From positions 156,334 to 220,333 of the forward strand of contig JAURXZ010000049.1 in NCBI GenBank assembly GCA_030654175.1: 64,000 nucleotides of DNA, in the 5' to 3' direction. Of this stretch, positions 46,745-55,092 are shown piece after piece. Positions within the stretch are counted from its first letter, which is position 1. Each line of letters opens with the position of its first letter. The translations under genes and the position numbers were made by a program. Source of the DNA: Bacteroidia bacterium. GTDB taxonomy: Bacteria > Bacteroidota > Bacteroidia > 2-12-FULL-35-15. The notes beneath the pieces were generated by a model. The model saw only the letters and a list, made by a program, of their open reading frames with translations. It was not told the origin of the DNA and searched no databases.

Positions 46745-47704
46745 TTAGTTGAATAAACGCTGCCAAAAGCCCGGCATTTTTTTATAGGAAACTGTAGCAC
46801 CTATAAATGTTAAGTCAATCAATGGAATTTTGATCCACTCCGATACAAATGAAGCTCTTATAAAAAGATCTGTTGATCCAAAAATAGAAGGCGAAACGCC
46901 AATTTTCATTTTTTTATCAGATGAATATATACATTCCAATGCTACAATAAAATCATCAGTAACCTCAATGTTTTGAGACGATAGGTCAATAGATTTCACC
47001 TCTTTTTTACCAAAGGCTTTAATTATTATGGGTTCTTTCATCACATTTATCATTGTTTCCTCATTGATCATCCCAATAGCCGTAATATGCCTGCTGAGGA
47101 TCTTACCTTTTGTATAAATATTTACTCTGTATATAGCAGTATCTTTAATATCAAGGCAAACTTTAAATTGTATTTTATCAATAAAAATCTGTTGCCCTTT
47201 TTTTATTTTTATTTTGTTTCCAATTTCAATCCCAACAGCATTTTTGTCAAGTCCTTTTTCTTTTGCAATACGCTGGTAAGCAGTATCCTTAATTTGGGGC
47301 AACTCCATGCATTCAAGGTCATCAAGATTTTTATTTCCCAGAATTTTGGTTTCGTATTCATTTGGTGTAATTGTTACTTGCGATAATTGATAGGTCATTT
47401 CTTCAAGAAAAACAGCGCCATTACTATCACATTTATTTTTAAGTTCTTTTAACTTTAATAAAATAGTCTGGTAACCAATTAATGAAATTTGAACAGTATC
47501 ATCATCCTTTTCAGAAGTAGCTTTAAACTTAAAATTTCCATTCTCATCCGACAGAAAACCCCATGCTTTTGCAGGAACACCTATATTTACATAGGGTAAG
47601 CCTTCATTCGTTTTTTTATCTTTTATGGATCCTTTAAATTCCTGACTGAATAAAAAAAAAGGAAAAATATAAAACAGAAAAAAGAAGATTTTCTTTAAGG
47701 CCAT
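46745..47704 (-). CDS. secreted carboxypeptidase-like regulatory domain protein
   Basis: 319 residues with a signal peptide (FFFLFYIFPFFLFSQ) and a CarboxypepD_reg-like beta-sandwich (FKGSIKDKKTNEGLPYVNIGVPAKAWGFLSDENGNFKF) at about 22-100, as seen at the N-terminus of TonB receptors. The rest is beta-rich (KIKIKKGQQIFIDKIQFKVCLDIKDTAIYRVNIYTKGKIL) with no barrel, plug or sorting domain. It is a familiar but poorly understood Bacteroidota envelope protein; probably periplasmic or outer-membrane lipid-facing. Function unknown. Confidence 0.75.
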   Translation of the reverse strand: MALKKIFFFLFYIFPFFLFSQEFKGSIKDKKTNEGLPYVNIGVPAKAWGFLSDENGNFKFKATSEKDDDTVQISLIGYQTILLKLKELKNKCDSNGAVFLEEMTYQLSQVTITPNEYETKILGNKNLDDLECMELPQIKDTAYQRIAKEKGLDKNAVGIEIGNKIKIKKGQQIFIDKIQFKVCLDIKDTAIYRVNIYTKGKILSRHITAIGMINEETMINVMKEPIIIKAFGKKEVKSIDLSSQNIEVTDDFIVALECIYSSDKKMKIGVSPSIFGSTDLFIRASFVSEWIKIPLIDLTFIGATVSYKKMPGFWQRLFN

Positions 47705-47873
47705 TTTTATAGAATTAGAAGGATTTGGATTTTAAGAGGATGTGAGTCTGAATTTTATCAAAAGGTTGCCTTGTGTAATAGCATACTATATTGAAAGGTC
47801 ATGAAATCAATATTTGCCGAGCTTTTTTAAGGATTTCGTTATATTATTAAGGATATTTCCAATGATTAAAAAG

Positions 47874-47903
47874 ATCCCTCTTCTTTTTTTTCGGAAGAGG
47901 GAT
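47874..47903 (-). terminator. terminator of the nucleotide-sugar operon
   Basis: ATCCCTCTTC (47874-47883) pairs with GAAGAGGGAT (47894-47903). On the minus strand it is followed by CTTTTTAATC, 20 bases after the rfbB stop. Confidence 0.85.
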
Positions 47904-47922
47904 GGCATTTAAATTTTTGCTT

Positions 47923-48981
47923 TTATCTTTTTACATACTGTTCCTGGTAGTACTTTTTATAATCACCTGAAGTTACATTGTTTAACCATTCTTCATTTGT
48001 AAGGTACCAATCAACGGTTTTTTCTAAACCTTCTTCAAATTGTAAAGATGGAGTCCAGCCTAATTCTTTTTGAAGTTTTGATGAATCGATGGCATAGCGC
48101 AAATCATGACCTGCACGGTCTTTCACATACGTGATCAGTTTTGCTGATTCACCTTCAGTACGGTTTAATTTCTTATCCATGATCTTACAAAGCAAATGGA
48201 TGAGATCAATATTTGTCCATTCATTATGTCCTCCAATATTATAAGTTACACCTGCTTTTGCATTGTGATAAATCAGGTCAATTGCACGAGCGTGATCCTC
48301 CACCCATAGCCAATCACGGATGTTTTCACCTTTTCCGTAAATAGGGATTGATTTATTATTTTTGATATTATAAATAGAAAGAGGAATTAATTTTTCAGGA
48401 AAATGGAAGCTTCCATAATTGTTGGAGCAATTTGAAATGACTGCATCCAGACCATAAGTATCGTGATAAGCTCTTACAAAATGATCGGAGCTGGCTTTTG
48501 AAGCAGAGTAAGGGCTGTGAGGGTCATATCCGGTTGTTTCAGTGAACATACCTGTTTCGCCTAAGCTACCATATACTTCATCGGTGGAAACATGATAAAA
48601 ACGATGAGCAGAAAAATTATCTTTCCATTGAGTACGAGCTGCATTTAATAAATTAACAGTACCAATAACATTGGTCATTACAAACTCTAATGGATTGGTA
48701 ATGCTTCTGTCCACATGGCTTTCGGCAGCTAAATGAACAACTCCATCAAATTTATGCTCTTCAAACAATTGATTAATGAAAGCCGCATCAACAATATCAC
48801 CTTTTATAAACTGATAATTTGGTTGGTTTTCAATGTCTTTTAAATTAGCAAGATTCCCGGCATAAGTTAGTTTATCCAAATTTACAATTTGGTAGTTCGG
48901 GTATTTCGTTACAAATAATCGAACTACATGTGATCCAATAAACCCTGCGCCTCCGGTGATCAATAATTTTTTGTTTTTCAT
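47923..48981 (-). CDS. rfbB: dTDP-glucose 4,6-dehydratase
   Basis: Second step of dTDP-rhamnose and dTDP-deoxysugar synthesis, converting dTDP-glucose to the 4-keto-6-deoxy sugar. 352 residues. NAD-binding GGAGFIGSHVV near 9-16, LAAESHVDRSI, the DEVYGSL active-site segment (STDEVYG), catalytic Tyr-Lys in YSASKASSD, and NCSNNYG, all matching RfbB. No rfbA, rfbC or rfbD neighbour is seen, which is unusual. It is the last gene of a same-strand run with three nucleotide-sugar genes. Confidence 0.93.
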   Translation of the reverse strand: MKNKKLLITGGAGFIGSHVVRLFVTKYPNYQIVNLDKLTYAGNLANLKDIENQPNYQFIKGDIVDAAFINQLFEEHKFDGVVHLAAESHVDRSITNPLEFVMTNVIGTVNLLNAARTQWKDNFSAHRFYHVSTDEVYGSLGETGMFTETTGYDPHSPYSASKASSDHFVRAYHDTYGLDAVISNCSNNYGSFHFPEKLIPLSIYNIKNNKSIPIYGKGENIRDWLWVEDHARAIDLIYHNAKAGVTYNIGGHNEWTNIDLIHLLCKIMDKKLNRTEGESAKLITYVKDRAGHDLRYAIDSSKLQKELGWTPSLQFEEGLEKTVDWYLTNEEWLNNVTSGDYKKYYQEQYVKR

Positions 48982-49026
48982 TTTTTTATCCTCCTGCCTA
49001 TTTTAACTTTCAATTTTTGACTTTTT

Positions 49027-50316
49027 TTATAAACTCCAGTAGGTTAACTCTTTAATATTGTTTTTCAATATCCCTTTAACATCAACTAATATTCCGCCCT
49101 CTGAAAGTATTGATTTATAAAAGTTTTCGTCTAATTGTAAATATTCCTCATGGTTTACAGCTACTACAACAGCATCGTACCCCTTGCCAATTTCTTTTGT
49201 TAATCCAAAGCCATATTCGTGCATTAATTCTTCTGAAGATGCGTTTGGGTCAATGATATCAACTGATACACCAAAAGATTTAAATTCTTTTACCAGATCA
49301 GAAATTTTCGAATTGCGAATGTCGCTGACATTTTCTTTAAATGTGGCGCCCATTACCAATACACGAGATATTGTCAGGTTTTTTTTTGCGGCAATTATTT
49401 TTTTTACTGTTTGTTTTGCAATATAAAATCCCATGGAGTCATTTACATATCTACCGGAATTAATAACTTTAGCATGATATCCTAATTGTTCCGCTTTATA
49501 CGTTAAGTAATATGGGTCAACGCCAATGCAATGGCCTCCAACAAGCCCCGGAGAAAATTTCAGGAAATTCCATTTTGTTCCCGCAGCTTCCAAAACATCA
49601 TACGTATTAATTCCTATACGACTGAAAATTATGGATAGCTCATTCATTAAAGCAATGTTGACGTCACGTTGTGTGTTCTCAATTATTTTTGCAGCTTCAG
49701 CAACCTTGATGGATGAGGCTTTGTGAACACCGGGCTCAACAATTATTTTGTAAACGTTTGCTATAGTTTCCAAAGATTCTTCACAACAGCCGGAAACTAT
49801 TTTTAATATTTTTGTAATGGTATGTTCTTTATCGCCCGGATTGATTCGTTCCGGAGAATATCCTACTTTGAAATCAGTTCTGAATTTTAATCCTGATACT
49901 TCTTCTAAAACTGGTACACAATCATCTTCAGTACATCCCGGATAAACAGTGGATTCATAAACAACGTAATCGCCTTTCTTTAAAGCTTTTCCTACAGTAT
50001 GAGAAGCACTGATCAGTGGTTTTAAATTAGGGTGGTTATGTTCATCAATAGGAGTGGGGACGGCAATAATAAAAAAATTAGCTTCTTTTAATACATCGAT
50101 TGATGTTGTAAATTTAATATCACATCCTTCAAAATCCTTCTTTTGCATTTCCTTCGAAGGATCGATGTTGTTTTGCATCATCTTTACCCGTTCTTCATGA
50201 ATATCAAAACCAATTACTTTTACTTTTTTTGCAAACGCCAAAGCTATTGGTAACCCTACATATCCAAGACCGATCACTGCAATTGTAGCTTCTTTTTTTA
50301 ATAATTTATTATACAT
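49027..50316 (-). CDS. UDP-N-acetylhexosamine 6-dehydrogenase (TviB/WbpO type)
   Basis: Two-step NAD-dependent oxidation of UDP-GlcNAc or UDP-GalNAc to the uronic acid. 429 residues. GLGYVGLPIALAF near 17-29 is the NAD loop; VPTPIDEHNHPNL, YESTVYPGCTEDDCVPVLE, ERINPGDKEHT, and the catalytic Cys in GLVGGHCIGVDPYYLT are present. The ESTVYPGCTE signature and overall sequence match the Vi-antigen enzyme TviB and WbpO more than the UDP-glucose dehydrogenases. It is followed by rfbB and preceded by the WbpB-like and WbpD-like genes, so the product probably feeds an acetamido-uronic acid. Confidence 0.9.
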   Translation of the reverse strand: MYNKLLKKEATIAVIGLGYVGLPIALAFAKKVKVIGFDIHEERVKMMQNNIDPSKEMQKKDFEGCDIKFTTSIDVLKEANFFIIAVPTPIDEHNHPNLKPLISASHTVGKALKKGDYVVYESTVYPGCTEDDCVPVLEEVSGLKFRTDFKVGYSPERINPGDKEHTITKILKIVSGCCEESLETIANVYKIIVEPGVHKASSIKVAEAAKIIENTQRDVNIALMNELSIIFSRIGINTYDVLEAAGTKWNFLKFSPGLVGGHCIGVDPYYLTYKAEQLGYHAKVINSGRYVNDSMGFYIAKQTVKKIIAAKKNLTISRVLVMGATFKENVSDIRNSKISDLVKEFKSFGVSVDIIDPNASSEELMHEYGFGLTKEIGKGYDAVVVAVNHEEYLQLDENFYKSILSEGGILVDVKGILKNNIKELTYWSL

Positions 50317-50339
50317 AAAATTAAACTTGAAAATTTATT

Positions 50340-50427
50340 AATTTGAAAATTTGAAAATAAAATTTGGCTGAATATGATAAACAATTTGGAACATTGTTAA
50401 ATTAGCACATTATCACATTTTCAAATT
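50340..50427. repeat. TTTGAAA-type palindromic repeat inside the nucleotide-sugar operon
   Basis: AATTTGAAAATTTGAAAAT (from 50340) is mirrored by ATTTTCAAATT (to 50427) with an inner ATTAGCACATT copy. Words are shared with 35164-35224. Confidence 0.72.
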
Positions 50428-50434
50428 GTTACAT

Positions 50435-51460
50435 CTAACTCTTTCTGTCTTCGTTTCTCAATGCGTAAATCCGTTCAATTATATCAACCACTTTCAACCC
50501 TTCCATAGCATTGGTTGTAATTGTGGTTCTTCCTTTTAGTGTATCAATTACATTTTTGAAAATGTAATTATGATTATTTGCAGATCCTTTGTATGCCCCG
50601 TAATCATTGGCCGCATTTGTTGGTGCAAGTTCAGGCATTGTATAATCTTTAATATGGCAATATTCTACTTTGTCCATATATTGCCCGCCTACTTTAACGC
50701 TTCCTTTACTTCCAATAATGGTGATACTACTTTCAAGGTTAGTATCCCAAACGGAAGTAGAGTAGTTAATACACCCCATTCCACCATTCATAAAATTGAA
50801 GTTTACTAAACCACTATCTTCAAATTCAGTTAAGTTGGAATGATTAAAATCTTTAAATTTTGCCTGAATATCTTTTAAATCTCCAAAGAGCCAATACATT
50901 ATATCAATGAAATGAGAAAACTGAGTGAACAGTGTTCCTCCGTCCAATTCCTGTGTTCCTTTCCAACCACCTTTTTTATAATACCGTTCATCACGATTCC
51001 AGTAACAATTGAGTTGAACCATAAATACATCCCCGATAATTTTATTTTCTATAATATCCTTTAACCATGCTGATGGAGGAGAGTAGCGGTTTTGCATTAC
51101 ACAAAAAACTGTTTTATTTACTTGTAATGCTTTAAAAATTATGGTTTCACAATCAGCTTTTGTGAGTGCCATTGGTTTTTCACAAATGATATTCTTTTTT
51201 GCTTCCAATGCTTTCAAGGCATGTTGTGCATGTAATCCGTTAGGTGTACAGATACTAACCACTTCGATCTCCGGATGAGAAGCGATCATTTTATCAATAG
51301 ATGTGTAGTAGTGTTCAGTTATATCGGTTAATCCCGTCTGCTCTTTTGAAGATGAATCGCAAACGGCAATTAGTTCTGCTTCTTCATTTCTGCGAATCAT
51401 CTCTGCATGGCGTTTACCAATATGGCCCTGACCTATTACTGCAAATTTTATTTTACTCAT
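50435..51460 (-). CDS. Gfo/Idh/MocA oxidoreductase, WbpB-like
   Basis: 341 residues. Rossmann N-terminus KFAVIGQGHIGKRHAEMI, EVVSICTPNGLHAQHALKALEAKKNIICEKPMALT with the signature EKP lysine near 95-97, and the C-terminal alpha/beta domain GGTLFTQFSHFIDIMYWLFG with the catalytic His. In Pseudomonas WbpB oxidises UDP-GlcNAcA at C3 before transamination. The neighbours (TviB-like dehydrogenase, WbpD-like acetyltransferase) support that role. No aminotransferase is present in the operon. Confidence 0.86.
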   Translation of the reverse strand: MSKIKFAVIGQGHIGKRHAEMIRRNEEAELIAVCDSSSKEQTGLTDITEHYYTSIDKMIASHPEIEVVSICTPNGLHAQHALKALEAKKNIICEKPMALTKADCETIIFKALQVNKTVFCVMQNRYSPPSAWLKDIIENKIIGDVFMVQLNCYWNRDERYYKKGGWKGTQELDGGTLFTQFSHFIDIMYWLFGDLKDIQAKFKDFNHSNLTEFEDSGLVNFNFMNGGMGCINYSTSVWDTNLESSITIIGSKGSVKVGGQYMDKVEYCHIKDYTMPELAPTNAANDYGAYKGSANNHNYIFKNVIDTLKGRTTITTNAMEGLKVVDIIERIYALRNEDRKS

Positions 51461-51556
51461 ATTTTTTATTAAGAAACGCAGTTCTGAAATTTATGCCGGT
51501 TATTTTTTTGCGATTTTTTTCGAAATTGATATACTAAAAATCGAAAGAAATCTATT

Positions 51557-52132
51557 TTATATTTTTGTAACAACGTTATTTTCTATTCTATATTTTTCTT
51601 TACTTTCCAGGCATACAGCAATGTTTTCGTTATCGAACTTTAAACGATGCCCATATTCGCTTATCCAACCCGCTTGTTTGGCGGGATTGCCTATCCAAAG
51701 TGAATATGGTGGGACATTTTTTGTAACTACAGCACCAGCCCCAATAAAGGCATACTCTCCAATATTATGTCCGCAAACTATTGTTGCATTTGCTCCTATT
51801 GAAGCGCCTTTGCCAACATGAGTTTTCGCGTATTCATTTTTACGATTGATAGCGCTGCGGGGATTAATAACATTTGTAAATACCATAGAGGGCCCAAGAA
51901 ATACATCATCATCGCAGGTGACACCGGTATAAATTGAAACGTTATTTTGAACCTTTACGTTTCTTCCTAAAACAACTTGTGGTGAAACCACAACATTTTG
52001 ACCAAGATTACAGTTTTCACCTAATGTACAATTTGACATAAGGTGAGAAAAGTGCCAAATTTTTGTACCCTTTCCAATTTTACAACCTTCATCAATTATT
52101 GCTGTTGAATGTGCAAAAAAATCCTGTTCCAT
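51557..52132 (-). CDS. hexapeptide-repeat N-acetyltransferase, WbpD-like
   Basis: 191 residues, the length of WbpD, a left-handed beta-helix enzyme that acetylates the 3-amino group of UDP-2-acetamido-3-amino-uronic acid. Hexapeptide coils span about 10-130 (IGKGTKIWHFSHLMSNCTLGENCNLG, IGANATIVCGHNIGEYAFIGAGAVVTKNVPPYSLWIGNPAKQ). KTHVGKGASIGANATIVCG and the end AGWISEYGHRL are close to the WbpD family. It starts the nucleotide-sugar operon; a TAAATTTG box (52161-52154, minus strand) lies 21 bases upstream. Confidence 0.88.
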   Translation of the reverse strand: MEQDFFAHSTAIIDEGCKIGKGTKIWHFSHLMSNCTLGENCNLGQNVVVSPQVVLGRNVKVQNNVSIYTGVTCDDDVFLGPSMVFTNVINPRSAINRKNEYAKTHVGKGASIGANATIVCGHNIGEYAFIGAGAVVTKNVPPYSLWIGNPAKQAGWISEYGHRLKFDNENIAVCLESKEKYRIENNVVTKI

Positions 52133-52153
52133 TTGATCTGAAAATTAAGAAAT

Positions 52154-52161
52154 ACAAATTT
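52154..52161 (-). promoter_or_regulatory. -7 box of the nucleotide-sugar operon
   Basis: TAAATTTG on the minus strand, exact TAnnTTTG. Start of transcription would be near 52148, about 15 bases before the WbpD-like ATG. No good -33 box. Confidence 0.45.
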
Positions 52162-52307
52162 AGAAATTTCCTTGAAAGAGAAGGGGTAAAAGGAGAAAAT
52201 GTTAAAGATTTTTTGCAACTTGATCGAACCAATTCTCAAATAATCTAACTAACGAATCAGTATAGGGATGCGCTTAGTTTTTAGGAAAGGAATTTTAATG
52301 ATTATTG

Positions 52308-53024
52308 CTACATTGGCAAATAAACCACCTTTTTCGTTTCAAAAAAATCTTCGGTGAAATATTCTTTCAAATCGTAATAGACAACACGTTTTTTAAAATC
52401 CAGGAATTCTTCGGTAAGGTCGCCACCTTTTAAAAATAAAATGCCGTTTGGTAAATTATTGAATTGCTTTTTACTGAACTTCCCTTGTACCCATCTATAA
52501 AATATAGAAGAATCGGTTACAGCACGGCTGATTACAAATTCGAATTTTTCTTTTACTTCTTCAGCCCTTTTATGCTCTGCTTTTACATTTTTTAAGCCGA
52601 GTGCTGCGGCTACTTCGTTCACCACTTTAATTTTTTTACCTATAGAATCTACAAGGTAAAAATTGCTTTCCGGAAAAAGGATGGCTAACGGAATTCCGGG
52701 AAATCCTCCACCGCAACCTACATCCATTATAGAAGTTTTCGGTTTAAAGTTCATTACTTTAGCTATCCCCAATGAATGAAGAACGTGGTGCTCATAAAGC
52801 AGATCAATATCTTTACGTGAAATGACATTTATTTGTATGTTCCAATGCTCGTATAAGCCCTGCAAAGCAGCAAACTGTTGAAGTTGTGTTTCAGTAAGAT
52901 TTGGAAAGTATTTAGAGATAAGTGCCTGCCCCAATAAGCCCTTTTCTAAAGCTTTGCTTTCTTCATTTTCAACATCTATAGGGTTTGAAGAAGGGGTAGA
53001 TGAGGGGGTATCCGGAAAATCCAT
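52308..53024 (-). CDS. rsmG: 16S rRNA 7-methylguanosine methyltransferase
   Basis: Methylates G527 of 16S rRNA using SAM. 238 residues; the family core is about 205, and the first about 30 residues (PDTPSSTPSSNPIDVENEE) are a low-complexity extension. Core features: LQQFAALQGLYEHWNIQINVISRKDIDLLYEHHVLHSL, motif I IMDVGCGGGFPGIPLAI, SIGKKIKVVNEVA, and FVISRAVTD. Last gene of a same-strand run after the sigma factor. Confidence 0.93.
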   Translation of the reverse strand: MDFPDTPSSTPSSNPIDVENEESKALEKGLLGQALISKYFPNLTETQLQQFAALQGLYEHWNIQINVISRKDIDLLYEHHVLHSLGIAKVMNFKPKTSIMDVGCGGGFPGIPLAILFPESNFYLVDSIGKKIKVVNEVAAALGLKNVKAEHKRAEEVKEKFEFVISRAVTDSSIFYRWVQGKFSKKQFNNLPNGILFLKGGDLTEEFLDFKKRVVYYDLKEYFTEDFFETKKVVYLPM

Positions 53025-53079
53025 AACGTTTAAAATACTTATTTTTTTATAAATAAAGAATGAACAATAGCTTAAGGAA

Positions 53080-53697
53080 TTATATTTTCCCTGTTGAGTT
53101 TTTTAAAATAGTAGCTAAAAATTCACGGGCGCGAAATAACTGAGCTTTTACTGTACCCAAAGGTAGTTCAAGTTTCTCTGCAATTTCTTCGTAGGATAAT
53201 TCATCAAAATAGCGCAATTCCACTAAAACACGATAACGGGGCTTTAATTTTTCCACGATATCACGCATGTGTTTAACCTTTTGCTTTTTCACCATGTGCT
53301 CTTCCGGATTTAAGCCATCAGCTTTAATATCCATGCTCATTTCAGCTCCTTCACTATTTTCGAATTTTTTATCGATAGAAAACATGATCATTTTTTTTCT
53401 ACGAATAAAATCAATACAATTGTTTGAAGCGATTTTAAACAACCAGGTGCTGAAGGCATAAGTGGGTGTATATTGATTCAGGCGTTTGAATGCTTTACCA
53501 AATGCTTCAATAGTAAGATCATCAGCATCATCTTTGTTATTAACCATTTTAAGAAGCATAAAATAAACCGAATCGCGGTAACGTCCCATCAATTCGGCAT
53601 ATGCTCTTTGGTCGCCTTTATCAAGCGCAGCACGGATCAAATTATAATCATACACAGCCTTGACCGACAAATTTGTGTCAAATTCTAAATCATCCAT
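53080..53697 (-). CDS. ECF-type RNA polymerase sigma-70 factor
   Basis: 205 residues with sigma-2 (AYAELMGRYRDSVYFMLLKMVNNKDDADDLTIEAFGKAFKRLNQY...FSTWLFKIASNNCIDFIRRKKMI) and sigma-4 (LKPRYRVLVELRYFDELSYEEIAEKLELPLGTVKAQLFRAREFL). It has no anti-sigma gene beside it. Its start overlaps the end of the family 2 glycosyltransferase by 8 bases (ATGGATGA shared), so translation is probably coupled. Regulon unknown; the coupling suggests constitutive rather than stress-controlled expression. RsmG follows after 55 bases. Confidence 0.9.
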   Translation of the reverse strand: MDDLEFDTNLSVKAVYDYNLIRAALDKGDQRAYAELMGRYRDSVYFMLLKMVNNKDDADDLTIEAFGKAFKRLNQYTPTYAFSTWLFKIASNNCIDFIRRKKMIMFSIDKKFENSEGAEMSMDIKADGLNPEEHMVKKQKVKHMRDIVEKLKPRYRVLVELRYFDELSYEEIAEKLELPLGTVKAQLFRAREFLATILKNSTGKI

Positions 53698-54829
53698 TTG
53701 TTTTCTCCCATTTGTTTTTCTTAGTAAAAATGTTTGATATTACGATCAATGGATACATTATCAGTAATATCAATTCAATAACCGGTAAATAGATCAATAG
53801 ATCTTTTTCAGATAGCAGGCTCATTGATTTGTTAAAGATAATAATTTGAATTGACAATCTTACGGTAAAAAGTGATAAAACAATAATTGGTTGGAACTGA
53901 AGTATCAATATAGCAATAAATGAGGAATAAAACAAATATTGGCTCAGGCGGAGTATTCTTACCAGAGATTTACTTTTGGCATTATAATGTTTAAAGGTTT
54001 TGCCTTGTCTGACTTTTTTGAAGAACCAATCTTTAAATGTTTTTTTTACACGCGAAATGGTATGGCTGTCAACATCTATTTCAATTTTGGTATTATGCTT
54101 GGTCGCAGCTTCATTTACAAACAGATCATCATCGCCTGATTCGATGTGATAATGCGATGCAAACCCCTTCATTTTAAAGAATAATGACTTTTTATATGCA
54201 AGGTTCCTGCCGGTTCCCATGTATGTTTTACCTGCTAAAGCGAAGGATAAATATTGAAGAGCATTTGTGAATGCATCAAAACGGATAATTTTATTCAAAA
54301 ATCCTTTCTGTTTTTCGTAGGCACCATAGCCGAGGACGATCTCAGTTTCAGATGAAAAATGCTGCATCATATTTCTCAGCCAATATTTGCTGTTGGGCTT
54401 ACAATCGGCTTCTGTAAACAAAAGGTGTTCATGTTTTGCACCTTTTATTCCCATCATTAATGCTACCTTTTTACCATGTGAATGGTTTTTGCTCTCCTTT
54501 ATAGTAACTACTTTGAGATTTGAATATTTTTTTACCAACTCTTTTAAAATATCTTCTGTATTATCAAAAGAGCAATCATTTACAACAACTACCTCAAAAT
54601 CAGGGTAATCCTGCTCGAAAATAAAATGTAAAAATTTAACAAGATTATCTTCTTCATTTCGGGCGCAAATAATTACTGATGCAGGTGGAGTAAATGCTTT
54701 TAACTCCTTTTTTTTATAAAATGCAAATCGTCTGAAAAAAAATAAATAATACCACAACTGCAGCAGCAATGCGAAAACAAACACATAAAAAATAATTGAT
54801 CCTACAGACAATGTTGTAAAGGCAGACAT
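53690..54829 (-). CDS. family 2 glycosyltransferase, membrane-anchored
   Basis: 380 residues from the ATG at 54829; an ATG at 54835 adds two residues. N-terminal membrane helix (VGSIIFYVFVFALLLQLWYYLFFF), then the GT-A domain: PPASVIICARNEEDNLVKFLHFIF, VVVNDCSFDNTEDIL, the DxD-type TEADCKPNS, and ESGDDDLFVNEAA. Two or three C-terminal helices (LFYSSFIAILILQF, DLLIYLPVIELILLIMYPLIV) follow, as in processive or lipid-linked sugar transferases. Substrate unknown. It is translationally coupled to the sigma factor gene. Confidence 0.88.
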   Translation of the reverse strand: MSAFTTLSVGSIIFYVFVFALLLQLWYYLFFFRRFAFYKKKELKAFTPPASVIICARNEEDNLVKFLHFIFEQDYPDFEVVVVNDCSFDNTEDILKELVKKYSNLKVVTIKESKNHSHGKKVALMMGIKGAKHEHLLFTEADCKPNSKYWLRNMMQHFSSETEIVLGYGAYEKQKGFLNKIIRFDAFTNALQYLSFALAGKTYMGTGRNLAYKKSLFFKMKGFASHYHIESGDDDLFVNEAATKHNTKIEIDVDSHTISRVKKTFKDWFFKKVRQGKTFKHYNAKSKSLVRILRLSQYLFYSSFIAILILQFQPIIVLSLFTVRLSIQIIIFNKSMSLLSEKDLLIYLPVIELILLIMYPLIVISNIFTKKNKWEKTNG

Positions 54830-54987
54830 ATACAATACCTCGAATTACGAATAAAAATGAATTAAGAAAAACAAACTACAAGTTACAAATAAAGATTAAC
54901 AACGAATAATTTGATTCGCAATTAGTTAAAAAAATGTAATTGATAGTAAATGACAAAAATAGACTGAACCAGTCCATGCTATTATAT

Positions 54988-54995
54988 TATCTTTG
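54988..54995 (+). promoter_or_regulatory. -7 box of the tgt promoter
   Basis: TATCTTTG, the canonical form. Transcription would start near 55002, leaving a leader of about 90 bases before the tgt ATG at 55093. No -33 box at usual distance. Confidence 0.55.
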
Positions 54996-55020
54996 GCAGG
55001 ATTTAAACAAAGTAATTAAC

Positions 55021-55080
55021 AAAGTGGACGGACGAGGAACAAATGACGAGAGGCGTCCCCCGACAATCCGCCCCAACTTT
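55021..55080 (+). promoter_or_regulatory. GC-rich structured leader of tgt
   Basis: Within an AT-rich gap, this stretch can fold into nested stems: AAAGTGGACGG (55021-55031) with CCGCCCCAACTTT (55068-55080) allowing bulges, CGAGG (55033-55037) with CCCCCG (55057-55062), and GACG/CGTC (55045-55048 and 55054-55057). It ends 12 bases before the tgt start codon and lies inside the predicted transcript. It does not match the preQ1-I riboswitch consensus that I remember. Confidence 0.4.
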
Positions 55081-55092
55081 CCAATTTAAAAT

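Noticed and set aside
55021-55080. Known preQ1-I riboswitch
   Set aside because: The leader does not show the short type-I stem-loop followed by an A-rich tail that I remember for that class; reported instead as an unclassified leader.
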